Shown in pieces: positions 1-13,400 of a stretch of DNA of 64,000 nucleotides. Origin of the DNA: Epiperipatus broadwayi (Eukaryota; Onychophora; Udeonychophora; Euonychophora; Peripatidae). A program made the position numbers and the translations under genes. The notes below the pieces were generated by a model, which made no database searches, had not been told where the DNA came from, and saw nothing but the letters and a program-made list of their open reading frames with translations. The DNA lies in the NCBI GenBank assembly GCA_028023455.1, contig JAQFVV010000151.1:1857097-1921096 (forward strand). Direction: 5' to 3'. The stretch's first letter is position 1, and every line of letters starts with the position of its first letter.

Positions 1-160
1 TTCAATGCTTTTTTTTATTTATTTACTATCTCAAATCAGAAAATTTATTCCTAATATTCTCTAATTTATCAATTGCCCCTTTTTTTTGATCTTAGTTCAT
101 TTTCTGTTAAAAAATAACCAATCCTTCCATTATTAAATTGTGATCAGAATCCGTTAAATT

Positions 161-296
161 ATAATAACATTTCATTCTTCTTACACTTTAAAGCAAAATA
201 TATTTATTTATTCTTTACAGTTTCGACTGTTCCTAGCAGTCTTCATTAGATCTGATTTTGCTTTAAAGTGTAAGAAGAGTGAAATCTTGTTATTAT
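161..296. repeat. HH-A foldback with hammerhead-like core
   Basis: The two arms (about 161-199 and 254-296) are nearly perfect reverse complements. Between them, on the minus strand at 220-248, lies CTAATGA, then A, GACTG, loop, CAGTC, GAAAC. This matches the hammerhead ribozyme core pattern CUGANGA - stem II - GAAA, with one core base changed (G to A at the third position) and a longer loop than other copies. It is a relic of the HH-A family also seen near 26139, 40960, 50545 and 58330. Confidence 0.6.
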
Positions 297-1022
297 ATGT
301 TATATAAAAAAGCAAAAATAAAGGCGGAAAGATGAAGATAAATTATTGAAGATTATATTACAGTATAAGGAATCCATTAAATAGTGATTCGAATCCATAC
401 TGGCTCACATTATAGAGATGTATTGCTTGATTGGATAAAACCTTACTGTTTGAACTTTGAATCTATTTGCTTTAGTATAATAGGGGTCTCAAAAGCCAAA
501 GGTCATGGATTGAGGGAATTTTTTTTTTATAAGTCAATCAGATGGAACTATTGAACTTGGCTCTTTGGTGACCTAATGTCACATAATCTGAGTAACCAAT
601 TATCCAGTGATCTTTTATGCATTAGCTAGATAATAGAAAAGTTGGCAACCAAATGGAGAGCAGTTCGCACATGACTTCTAGAGAAGTTCACTTAATTGGA
701 TATGTCATAGGAATCTGGCTTAGAGTTGCCTCTTAATGGCTATTAAGTTTACCCATTTCTTACACTATTCTGTTTAATTTGAGCAGTAGTAAAGAAATAG
801 ACTAGAGAGCTAAAGATTTCTGCACCAAACATCTGACCTGTCACTTTTAGTACTTGAATATCACATGTATTCCTGAACAATCAGCTATTCGATTATTTAC
901 TTAATTTATCTGGAAGATGGATTCCACTAGAATAATATGACTCACATTCATTGTCTTATTTAATTTTACATTACATTAATATTTAATCACCAAAATTTTA
1001 GCTTAATATAATAAGACAAAGC

Positions 1023-1289
1023 AGTTCTCTGCCTTCTAGTGTAAGCTTAAATAATCAGCGATTATCAAATGCATATAAAATCTTTATCGATAGTATTTAG
1101 CCTCGCAGGTGAAATGGAGTTAAAGATGGTTGTTAGTTTTATGTCTGCATTCTTTCCAACTTTAAATTCCAAGCTTTATCGATAAAGTCAAAAACCAAAA
1201 ACTGTTCTGAGGATGGGGATTTAAAGAATAATGTAAGGGATTTTATATGCTGGTAATCATTGATTATTCAAGCTTATACTAGATGGCAC
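1023..1289. repeat. Foldback (MITE-like) element
   Basis: The left end reads inward as TCTGCCTTCTAGTGTAAGC and the right end is its imperfect reverse complement (GCTTATACTAGATGGCA). The arms continue for about 60 bp with motifs such as AATCATTGATTATT. The central part holds a second inverted pair around TTTATCGATA. Its ends resemble those of the foldbacks at 20125 and 20789. No coding capacity is visible. Confidence 0.5.
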
Positions 1290-1388
1290 TTAAGTGGAAA
1301 GCTGCTCTTGTCTTGCTTTATTATAATAAATAACTGCAGTTAGACCTTGTATAAAATATTATTCATATGGTTTTTTATTTTTTTTCAG

Positions 1389-1475
1389 GAGAATATTTAT
1401 CAATTTTGTGTAAAGTCGTTGGTTCAGAGCTGTTTCGAGGGTTACAATGCTACAATATTTGCCTATGGCCAGACT
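1389..1475 (+). CDS. KIF27: Kinesin exon a: helix before P-loop, first half of P-loop
   Basis: Acceptor TTTTTTTTCAG and donor GTAAGT flank 87 bp (29 codons, phase 0 at both ends). The product contains [22 protein letters not shown], here read as [11 protein letters not shown] followed by [11 protein letters not shown]. This is the strand and turn leading into the P-loop of kinesin motors. The exon ends after GQT, so the intron splits the P-loop between T29 and G30. Confidence 0.9.
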
Positions 1476-4400
1476 GTAAGTAATATAAAATGGATTTTTA
1501 CCTAAAATTTCATTGCAATTAACAAAATTTTTTTTTTTTTACATCATATATAGTTTTAAAAGTGAACAAATCTATTAAGAATTTGTTTTTTTATTTTGTG
1601 ATTACAATTTATATTATTAAAAAAAACCAACCCCATCACAAAAAAATAAATGTAATCACAAGGAATATTAATTCCAAAAATATGAAGATAAATAGCAGTT
1701 TGAAATGTAACCTAAATGCATTTAGGTTATATATTTCATTAACTGCATTATTGAAATTAATATTCCTTGTGATTACATTCAATTATATTTTAATTTTTTA
1801 AAATAAAATTATTTAATGCTTTTGCATAACACACACACAAATGTTAAATTAAAATGTGTTATTAATCGTAAGATCTAATACTGTTACATTTTTTAAATGC
1901 TCTTTATTTTTGAAATAAATAAGTCTTTATATGGCCAATTTTGAACAGATTTGGAAAAATTTTAGCATATGAAAAAAATTTTTTTTTGTTATTTGTTTTA
2001 TTAATTATTTAGAATGTATTTAAAAAAACACAAAAACTTAAAAATAAAGTTTAAAAGAGAAGTTATAAATAAAAATAATAAGCTCTACGTTTTCGAGGAT
2101 CCATGCCTCATAATCATAGCTTTCTTAAAAATATATAATAAAATATATACAAAGATATTTAAAATAGCACGTGTTACGTGGACCATTTCTTCGACATATC
2201 AAAGCAAGTATCTTTTCTATTTTTAGCATTAATATTTCCATTAATGTAGAATGCTTCTTTTATTTTCCTCTTATGATCATTTGATTCAGTGCATATAATT
2301 ACAGGATTGACAGGAGTAAAATTGAGCAAGTTTAGTATTAATATTAGCTTTAGTTTCACTGTAATATACAGCGAGGCATTTTTCTTGAGGACATGAAATG
2401 GAATAAACTACATGTGGGGTGAATGATTGATCAATATGATCTTTTGAGTTGTTGATCCAATCTGTAAGAATTAGGAAGAGTTCTAAATCCTATTTTTTTT
2501 TTTTATTTATAACTTCTCTTTTAAACTTTATTTTTAAGTTTTTGTGTTTATTTATATATAACGGGAAGTTCTAAATCCTATTTTTTTTTTTTTATTTATA
2601 ACTTCTCTTTTAAACTTTATTTTTAAGTTTTTGTGTTTATTTATATATAACGGGAAGTAAACTATTTTATTAGAATGTATTTGTTTTTATTGTAGATTTA
2701 ATTTTTACAATCTTGATTATAAGTTTGATATCCCCCCCCCACCCTTACACACACACCTTCCCCCCCACCTTTCCATTTACTTAATCTCTTTTTCTCTCTT
2801 TTTGTTCTCTCTCCTCTCTTTATTTCTTTTGCTTTCTCTCTTCCTTCTTTTTTTCTCTCTCTCTGCCCCCTGCCCTTTTCCTTTTTCTTCTTTTTTATCT
2901 CTCCCCCTCACCATCCTCTCTTCTTTCTTATCTCTTTTTTATTCTCTTCTTCTCTTTTGTCCCTATCTTTCTATATACATATATATGGGTGCCAAAATAT
3001 TTTCTGTTTAGGTTTTCAGATTTTTCAGGGCTTGTTTTTATTGTTCTTCTTTCTTTTTTTACTATCAACTTTTTTAAAATAGAGATTAAAGCATTTCTTT
3101 GATGAATTTTTTAAATATTTAACAGTGATTTACATAAAGAAGTTTTACATAACTTTTTCTTAGTATACACAATAATATTTTGAAGAATATGAATGATAAC
3201 TCTAATAGAACTTTTTTAAAGGTTATTAATTAAATTATTTAATTAGTAATTGTATTAAGATCAGGCAAATTATTTGTATTATTTTTAGCTTATGTAGGCA
3301 TAAGTTGAGCATAGTCCTGTCACAAGTACAGTAACATGATAAAAAGCTTTCATGAATAGTCCTCAGGTACTATGCTAAAAATTTTACAAAGGCTTTTCTT
3401 TAAGCTTGAAGATCAGAATTATTCAGGGCATAATATTTCCTGTGACTCTCCAAATACTGAATAAGAAGTTTAAGGTAAGTATTGATGCTTGGAACTGGAA
3501 TGCTGTCAAAGACTTGTGAGAATGCTATGAACTGTGAGGAAAACAAACAAATGGCTACTTGATCATTTGGATTGAACTTTTTTTTTAATCTGTGCCACAT
3601 TGGGAAGAATTGAATGTGAATGCAAAAAAAAAAAGATGGCTAGCATTGAGATGAACAAATTCCTTTATTGCAATGGATATAATTTAAGAATCTACAATAC
3701 TAAACAACAAATAGGTCATTATGAAGAAATGCCATTTATTTGATTGACAGGAATTGATTTTGACATAACTGCAGCCAATTCTAGAAATAATAGTAATATC
3801 TTGCTGTATCCAGTGGTGATCAAGTTATTGCACAGCTGGATTGCAAATTTAATTGGAAAAAATAACACTAATATAATCCCAGATGGCACGGCAATTTATT
3901 AATGATACTTCTATAATTATAAACAGTTATTCTAAATATTCCAGCTTTTCAACATTCGAAGTTATCACATATGACTACAACGAGTTCAAGGCAGTTGATT
4001 TATGTGGGTTCTACGACCAGATACTGCTGTCTCTAGAATTAGTTAAGAGTTCGGAGAATAGTTCTTGGAGGGGCCATTTGGCAAGGCTGAAAATAATTGT
4101 CAATGGAAGAAACACGTTTGTTCTTCAAGGGCTACAAGTAGCTAAGAATCTTCTCTTCCCCCTACTGGTGAAGATAGCAATTCAAGTTTTTGTTTTAATA
4201 ATCTCATTGGTTGGAATCCATTGGTACCACATGGTAGTACCAAGGTTATTACATTCCAATCTGCATTTTAGTTTAATGAAATTAATAATATGAGTTCTTT
4301 TTAATTAATTTCGTTTCTTTTTTCAGACGATTCTTGTTAGGAATTTAATACGTGTTTTCCAATGGCATTTAATTAAATTTGCTATAGGGCTGTTTGATGT

Positions 4401-7400
4401 TTAATCAGAGATTGCTGATCTTTAAATAATTCGCCTAATTAGTTCATAGCCTTTTATGTGTCTATTTGCATTTATACATGCACATACTTATTTTACTTTA
4501 ACATTTTCCGTCTTTTTCAGTTTCAATAAAAATACGCGTTTGATAAGATTTTTATTTTAATATACGCATATTTAGCATATCTACTTTAGCATCAGCAATA
4601 ATAAAAAAATATTTATATCCTGACATTTGTTGATTGGTCAAATTTTGTTAAATTCTTATTTATTTGTAATGTATTATGCAAGTGATACAAGGGCCTTGTG
4701 ATGCAGAGATAATGAATTCTCCACATCCGTGACCAGGGTTTGTAACTTCGTATTAAAAAAGTTTCCAATTCTAATTAGGCTTAATTTTTTTTTTTTTTCG
4801 GATGGGCTTTATAGCCATTCCAGCTCACCACCTGGTAATGTTTAGTAAATCGGTGTCAGTTACTCTTAACTAGAGGGTAGAAGATGGAAAACTACTCAAA
4901 TCTTCATCACTCAACAATTGGCAGACTTGATGAATGATGCTTTCTCTTTCATTCTTAACTTTATGAGGTGTAATTAGAGTGGCCTTTGTCCTATGATAGG
5001 CTGTTCATAATTTGTTTTATTTACCTTTTACCATATAATTGTTAAATTATGGCTTTTTTTTTTTAAGAGATAAGATTTTACAATCTGCAGTTTATTTGCT
5101 GTTAATGAATAATCCTAGAATCATAAAGCTCTATACATTTGTTGTCTTCATGACCGATTTTAAATTCAGTTTCTTCAAATGCATTTCTGACAATCTTTAA
5201 GAGGATGGGGATGAACAGAACCCTTTAAGTTACCATTATGCAATGAGATGTTGGCTAATATAACTTTTCTCCATGCATTTATTTATTAAGATTTTATTCA
5301 AATCTGGAAAGGTTTTCGTAAAAAATGCATAATCATAGTATGAGTATGAGGTGCAAGCAATATTTGTTTTTACTCCTTTTTTAAAATTTATATAGCTGTA
5401 ATGTGATCTTTTTTAAACGTTCAATTATCTGTAGAGCGAATGTATTCATAATTGATATATTTAAATAAATGCCAGTGCAGGCATTTTCACAACAGTGAGA
5501 AAAGTACAGTAACTCCAGTTATTAGATTTTATTTAGAGTATTGATAAAATCCAATCTTTTTCAGGATATGATTGGGAAAATCATTGGATGGTTGATTCTT
5601 ATGCAAAGGTTTAAGTTCTTTTTTGGAAAGTAGGTTTATTGACTTGAATTGATTTTTAGGTGCTTATGAAATTGTAGCATAACTTACATAATGCTTCCCA
5701 TTTACTGCTTGTTATCAATTGCAAAGCTAATGAGTAATTTTTAAAAAATTTTTCTTTATCTGTGAACATTCTATTAATAAATCAGATTCATTGGTAGCTA
5801 ATAGATATAGAAAGATTGCAAACCTTGTGATGTTATGGGAAGACATCTATCTGCTATGCTTTTGACATGTATTCAAATCTCAGCTGTGTTTTTTCAGGTA
5901 ACTAGCCCCTAGCCAATTTAGTTAATCCAGTATTGGTCAGTAAATGGGTATTTAGTTATTCTTAGTTGGAAGATAAACTAACAATGAAAAGTTGCTTAAA
6001 TTCACACAACCCAGCAATTGATAAGCCCAGTAGTATTGCATTTTACTTCATTGTTTCTTTTTAAGAGACAGTTGTAGAACTCTTCTTCCTATAGTGGACT
6101 ATGTAACGGCTGGTTCTTCCTACAATATAGAAAAATTATTTCTGAGTTTTAGGACCTTTTGTTTCTTTTTAATTCTATTTATTTAACTTCTTCAAGAATT
6201 TACTAAGTTCTATAAATGTTTTTACATATCCATTTCACTTCTACTTTGCTTTGCATCAAAAGTTTCCATTGTAATGTCATTATCCAATGACAGCATCTTT
6301 CTTTAATTCTAGAAGCTATCACAGCATAAGTTTTGAATGAATTTTCTGGAAACTAATTCTTAACAAAACCAGATCTTCATAACTGATCTCTCAGAAGAAG
6401 GTTATACACTAGAGACTAGTCATGAAACTCTAGTTACTATCCATTGATTTTACTTATTGTTTACATTGTGTCTTCTAGAATTGAAGAAAAGTTTCATTAC
6501 TATCCAATTTGTATGAATAAAAAACATTGATGGTGCTTATCGAAGTTGTCTGTACGTTATTATGAATGATTTTTGAAAAAAAATACCTTGCATTATAGAA
6601 ATTAAAAAAGTAAATTTTCTTACGTTTATGTTATTGCACTTAAATTCATCATAGATGTTGGTCCACAAGTAATCTATTTAGGAATACTGAGATAAGCATT
6701 TGCATTCTTAGTAGTGTTTCAGAATATTTTTGAAATAAGATTCATTAATAATTATAATAATCTTGATACCTTCATTTCTGATATGGGTTCACGTATCAGT
6801 ATCTGAGTAAGGTTGTTATAAAAGTTAGTAAAATGTAACTTGCTATCAGTATTTCTAGATTCGCTTTCATGTTTGTGGTAAAGCAACAGGCTATATATAG
6901 ATTTTTCAGCAGTTTTATAAAGGTTTATCTGTAATAGATTTTATTGCATGATCCATTGCATCACATGATTACGCCATCTAGTGTAATTTTTAAGTAATCA
7001 ATAGATGCTAGATGATAGTGATTAATAAATCTTTCCAATGATGTCCTATCCAATATCACCAGACTAATATCTAGCTTAAGGCTTTTATCATTGTAGAGCT
7101 TTTGAATTTTTGAACAGTGCACTAAAATCTTTTGGATCTAATGTAGCTTTCCTCTAGTACTATTTTTTACTTTTATTATCACAAAAATTGAAAAACTTGT
7201 TAATTTTTTCACTCTAAAGCTATTTACTTGTATAGCCATATAAATGTTAAAACCAGTTCAGTTTCTCTATATTATGGTAATTTTGGTTTTTAATAACTTT
7301 AGTCACCTTTATTCTTTAGCCAGAATTAGTATAAAGTCAACTATATATCCCCTGATCTTAGCTTATATATTACCTTTTATCAGCAAATTTATAAAATCCA

Positions 7401-10400
7401 AAAGGTCCTAATGCATTGTTCAAAAATCCAAAACCTCCTCACTTTTGGAAGCCATAAGCCAGAAAGTATCTCAGGACATTAGATAAGACAGCTCTGGATA
7501 AGGACTTATTAAGCATTACCATCTAACATCTATTGATTATTTAAAGTTTACACTAGATGGCATAATCATAATGAGAATAGAAGAATAGTTATTAATCCAG
7601 GACTGAAAAAGGGTCATTTCAAAGATCGATAATTTGTTGGCAAATAATTATAAGAAATCAAAACATAATGACATTTTTTTTAAGATTATTTTCTATATTA
7701 TATTATTTTGTTAAATGTTATTGACACTTTATTTATTTGCCATTTTTCATGTTATGGATAAGTTATGTTGTAAATATTATTGATTATATATTCATATTTG
7801 AATATATATTTGTGAATGCTTAGGGTTCTGGTAAAACTTATACGATTGGTGGTGGGGATATAGCTGCTTTGACTGAGGAAGAATATGGCATTATTCCAAG
7901 AGCTATTCGACATATATTTGAAATAGTCAAGGTAATTTGTTTCAGCGTTGGTAAATATTAAAATTTTATTTGAAATTTTATAGGTGTGTATTTATAAATT
8001 TATTAAACGCTCACTATTATTTCAGTAATAGTTTTAACAAGGCTGTAAACCTTAGCAATGAGCGTCTGAAAAAATCGTCACTAGGGACCTCTATAGGTCT
8101 TTAAAAACACATGCATGTGTTTAGAGGTCCCTAGTGACGATTTTTTCAGACGCTCATTGCTAAGGTTTACAGCCTTGTTAAAACTATAGGTGTGTATTGT
8201 AAATACCTTATGCTTGAAACAAAAGGATATCAAATTTATGAACTTTGTTTTTTTAATTTCTTTTTTTTTTTTTTTTGCATATATTTAGAAATTTATTAAA
8301 TTATTTACATTGGGAAGATTTTTTAGGATATGATATGAAAATTTCAGAATTTTTTTTTTTAATCTAAAAATGAATTCAGGAACAAATAAAAAAATAATCG
8401 AATGATTTATGCTCAGGATTTCACATGAAATTCGAGCACTGGAAATGAGAGAATTGATCTGCGGACCTTCATCTCTAGAATCTACCCTTTGACTACTCAT
8501 ATAAACTATGCTGGAATCACAGGCTAACATTAAATAACTGAATGGCTTACTGCTTTGGAGTTCATATAATGGAGTAGAGCTATGATTCTTGGACCTTAAA
8601 CTCTAAGAATCCGCATACTATCATTATACTAAATCTTACAACAATCACAGGCTGATATTGAATAAATATTAGGCATGATATAGACAGTAAAAATAAAAAA
8701 CTAACAAGGTTTTTTTAAAATACATGAATTATTTGTATCATATCTGGGACTGGACCAGAGCTCAATCAGGTAATATGCATATTGATGAGCTAATGCAATA
8801 ATATAATCGAAGGGTTAACTATTAGCAGGTCTTGTGAAGAGTATCAGACTTGACAGGTTGAGCTTCAACGCAGACACCCTTAACTCTTGAGTTTATTACC
8901 CAATCATTATGCTAAATTTGTGAAATTAAATGTATTTAACGTTTACTCGAAATAAATAATATTCTGCCTTATGTGGGTCAGAGCACTGGGAAGGCAGTGG
9001 ATTCTGAAATTCAAAGTCCATATGTTGCGACTTCAGTTTTATCATCTCCTGTGTTCAAACATCTTATGAACTCTTAAGCAGTGCTCTATTTGAGCATAAA
9101 TTTAGTATAGTGGGAGAATGGCAGATTCAGGTCCATGGATGTAGCTCTTGCTCTATTACTTTCTGTGCTCGAACTTCCTTACCAACTCCCAAGCAATGAA
9201 TTGTGTGATTATTCTTTAACAAGATTCTGGGGTTTTTTGTTTTCAATTTCTTCATATATGAGTTTTATGTCTACTTCATCATATTTGTTAATACCCCCGC
9301 ATCATTAACAAATCCCTCAGAATAGCTTCTACTTTCGCTGTTACATCCTATCATTTATAGGATTACCACTTAAAAAAAAATTATTTCTCACTCATTGTTC
9401 TATTTTACTACCCTGCTTTATTATGTCTTCCTTAATATTGTTATAGATATTCTGCTTTGTGTAATATTCACTAAGATAATTCATTACATGATCACCATTT
9501 CTTATGCTTGCTCAAGCTGTTAAAACAGGCAAAACTCTCCATACAATAGTGCCACTCAGTGCAAGCCAAGAGTAATCAATGGATGCAAGAAGGTTTTGTG
9601 CACAAATCTTCTTGCATCCATTGATTACTCTGGCTTGCATTGAGTGGCACTACTGTATGGAGAGTTTTGCCTGTTTTAAGATAATTTAGTGAATGAGTAT
9701 TCTTTCACTAAGGCTGGAGTTAGCGATAGTTACAGAAATAATCATTGTATAAATTTCGGTGTTGCCATGTCAATACTATGCTAAGAATGTTCATAACAAA
9801 AGTGGAATTATAATGAAATTTGTCAAAAATTTGGGACAAAAATATTCTAATTCTAATACATTGATTGTAGATAAAAGTAATAAAACATTAATAAAAGTTG
9901 GTCAGGAAATGATAGAGTTGACCGAGACTTTTAAATGCATAGAAAATCATTTATCTGGTCATAGAAATAACACAATAAAGAGATCAGAATGAGAATTTTA
10001 ATGGTTAAGTAGACTATTTTAATAAGAATAGATAGTGATTTTGTGGTCCATTAAACTTAGAATTAAAGTGGTTTGTTGTTTATTTTGTTTGTAGGTTAAA
10101 TTTATGCGGAGTTGAAAACTTGGATTATTATGGAGACTTTAGGGATATAATTTTGAGATAGGATGAAATTGATAAGCTGGGTGATAGGGTTAGTAAGATG
10201 GAAATGTCTAGGAGATTGAGTAAAAGATGTTATGTAACAAAGAAATTATGAAGCAGAAGAGAGATTGGGTATATAATAACTTGTGCATTAATTATGAGGG
10301 GCATTTTAGAAAGTTGTAATGTGGGTGTTAGGAAGAGATATAAGAAAAGAAAGAAATTGTTTGATAATCTTAAAAAAAGGTGTGGCAATGTGTGTTTAGA

Positions 10401-13400
10401 GAATGAAACAAAGATCAAAGAAAGTCTTTGGACAGTTAATGTGAGATCTATCTTTTTAATAATGATATTCTAGATTTATTATGTTGTATTTTGGGAGTCG
10501 AAAAGTAGTATTACAATGACAAAATAGAAAATTTATGGCTTGAAATATTATGCAGATATATTGTGAATGAAAATGTCTTCAACCACCATAAATAAATAAC
10601 ATTAAACTGTCATAGAAACTCCTGAGTTAACTGCTAAACAAATAAAATGAATCTCACTTTGCCTGCAATCCAAGAACTTATATGGAAGACAATATTATTT
10701 ATGTATAGCAGCTGTAAAGATTTTGCTCTCAATATATTTATGTACTATTTTACACTGTATTTTTTTTAACAAAGATGTTGATCTTTTGCAAGGTTATTAA
10801 AAAGAATATTTAGTGATTCTATTTTATGAATATTAAAGTTGGCAATGCAGCATTTTTTTATATTTACAAAGAATAAAATTTCACTCGTGCAGTCAGTTAT
10901 CATCTAAATTTGCCTTCCATATAAATTGACTTTCTACAAGATTTTACCATTTTTTATATGCAACAATTTTCCGGCAAGATCTTGGTATGCTCTTGTTAAT
11001 ATAGTAAGCTTTGAGTGTCAAATTTTATATTGTTGGTAATGTGATTAATATTATCATTGGTTTTTAAAATCACATGTAATAATAATATAGGGTGGTTCAA
11101 AATGTCCACATGGTTTTGTTTATTAAATGCAATTGATAGCATTAATATAATTTCATTTATTTAAAATGTTTTTTTTTTTTAATCGGTAAAAACAGAAAAA
11201 AAGATATAGATAAGTCATGGGCTAGCCCTGAAGGAACATGACCAATAGCGAAGATTATATATTATAATTCGGTTTTTGTAGTCAAAACTTAACCAATGCA
11301 AACATATTTATCAAAAAATGTAAAGTTGTTCATACTTTTACTAATATTGAATTTTATGGATGGATTTTGATTATGGATTTAACCTGAAAAAAGTCTATAA
11401 TAGTCTTGAGAGATTTCTACTAACTGAAAATGTTTTTCCCCTCCTCTCTGGATGTTTGTATATCATGTGAGTGTGCCAGGCTGATGCATTAAGCATTATG
11501 TCATAAGACCCTTCATAGTTGAAAAAAGAATGGGCTATTCTTGAATTTGTGAGTACTTTCAATTACAGTACTTGATACATGTTTTGTGAGAATTTTTTCA
11601 TTCACAGACTCAATAATGGAGTCAGTCATTACTAAGGAAAAGATCATATTTTAACAAAGTTTGAAAAATGTTAATAGTTTGGGTAGTGATGTATGTAGGA
11701 CAAAGCAAGTTTTCAATAATGCAATGTGCTATCTCCAACAGTTCCTCATAAAAGTATAGTGAGGAAATAATCATACTCCTGAAGGCTTGTCAAGTAGTGA
11801 AGATATGAGTATTTTCCCATCCTTGATTTATGCTCTAGATAATAATAATTAAATATATTACAAACCAAAATTGAATGAATATATGATTAAGTGCTGATTA
11901 TTTGAAAAAAAATAGAAATCATTAAAAAAAAATAGCAGTTGAAGAAACTCTGAAGATGTCTGTTGAACAGTTGAAACATGTTGCATTTGCATTGTGTAAC
12001 ATGCTTAGAGGAATATGTTATTATTGTTTGTTTTTACATAATTCATATTTCGAGAACTTTTGCATGTACTTATTTCATTTTTTATTTATAGAGAAGTACT
12101 TCTTCTCAGACAATCCTCTAAATTTATAGATTTATGTTTAATTTAATTTAATTCCATTTTGCTCATCATAATCATGGCATCTTTTTTTTAATTTTTTATC
12201 TTCCGTTATTATCATTATTATTTTGTTGATAAGATTTTGCGAATAAATTTATTTGATAAAAAAAAGTAAGAATTTTTTTTTCTTATATATGTATTTTTAG
12301 GAAAATAAAAAAATTAATTACATTTTTAAAGTTTCCTACATTGAAATTTATAAAGAGGAGTTGATTGATCTTCTTGATTTGGATACATCTGGGAAGGATA
12401 TTCACATCCGGGAAGATGACCAAGGCAACACAAGTAAGTTTTCCCAAGACACGTGTGACACACAAACTATATGTACAACTATATTAGAGATAAGCTTTAT
12501 ATTGTATATTTAGCAAAGTATGCCTAGCATGCTTTCGACTCTAATCGTAATAGTTATATTCGTGGCATTGATGGTGAGAAGAAAATTGTGATAGTTATTA
12601 GGGAACAAGTAATAAATACCACAATTTTCTTCTTACCACGAATGCCATTTATATGACTATTATGATTAAAGAATCAAAAGCATGCTAGGCATACTTTGCT
12701 ATTTATATGATATAAAGCTTAACTCTAATATGGTTGTACATATACTTTGTTTTATATTTTACAAGATAAAGCTCACTAAATCCTTGAAGATGTGTATTAG
12801 TGAATATATCATAATACACACAAAAAAATCTTATCCAGTTTATATTTGATAACAGTAATCCACTTATATCATTCTCTTGATGATGATGAATTCTTGAGTA
12901 AAAACCAAATGATGATATCAAACTAATTTCCACTCTTGTTTTTTGCTCTTCTCTCTTATATAAGACCAATATCTGGAAGATAGTTTGGGATTTGTTTAAA
13001 AACTATCATCTGGTTTTCACTTATTATTCATTCTTACATCAACCACTTACATTTAAGATGATTCACAATGAAGTATTGCTGAAAAGTGTGGAAGTAATAA
13101 GTATGAATAGCTCATGTTTTATGCTATTATGAATGAGAGCATTTAAGTGCCCTCTATTAGCTCATTTTGAAAATGATTTGTAAGTTAGTGATGTTTAGTA
13201 CTTGGTATGGCTGATGAAGGTGGTTTTCTTTAAACTGCTCCTGTGGGATTTGTATCATCATCTTAGTCTGCAGTTCAAAATTTGGGTATTTTTTTTACTA
13301 TCAAATTTTCATGTTGAGCTAATAGAGAATGTTTAAATGCTGTCATTCATAACAATATTAAAAGTTACATCTCTGTAATCTATTTATTGTCCAATTGGTG

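Larger units (their letters stand above)
1..1388 (+). other. Intron (5' edge of window), kinesin gene
   Basis: No coding sequence is recognisable here. The stretch ends in a T-rich tract and CAG acceptor directly before the first visible kinesin exon, so it is read as the 3' part of an intron. The exon or exons for the start of the motor (first beta strands, roughly 70 to 85 residues in kinesins) must lie upstream of the window. It contains two foldback repeats (161-296 and 1023-1289); the rest is unremarkable AT-rich DNA. Confidence 0.7.
1476..7823 (+). other. Intron, 6348 bp
   Basis: GT-AG intron inside the P-loop codons. It holds a foldback at 1648-1779, an inverted-repeat unit with a duplicated end at 2014-2650, a pyrimidine-rich tract at 2730-2965, two SINE-like copies (4685-5030 and 5815-6100) and a decayed HH-B foldback at 6965-7570. 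In 3000-4680, apart from the ORF at 3883, and in 5100-5800 and 6150-6950 I see only AT-rich sequence without a recognisable feature. Confidence 0.75.
7932..12300 (+). other. Intron, 4369 bp
   Basis: GT-AG intron. It contains a near-perfect palindrome only 97 bp after the donor (8028-8187), a foldback of HH-B outer ends at 9520-9679 and a decayed RT fragment from 9759. Between 8290 and 9500 there are loosely repeated blocks (for example GACTACTCAT..ATGCTGGAATCACAGGCT near 8490 and ACAATCACAGGCTGATATTG near 8640). From 10480 to 12300 I see nothing recognisable. Confidence 0.75.

Noticed and set aside
2802-3011. 69-codon open frame
   Set aside because: It is the translation of a CT-rich low-complexity tract.
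13205-13245. GGCTGATGAAGGTGGTTTTC as a hammerhead core
   Set aside because: No stem II pairing and TTTAAAC in place of GAAAC.
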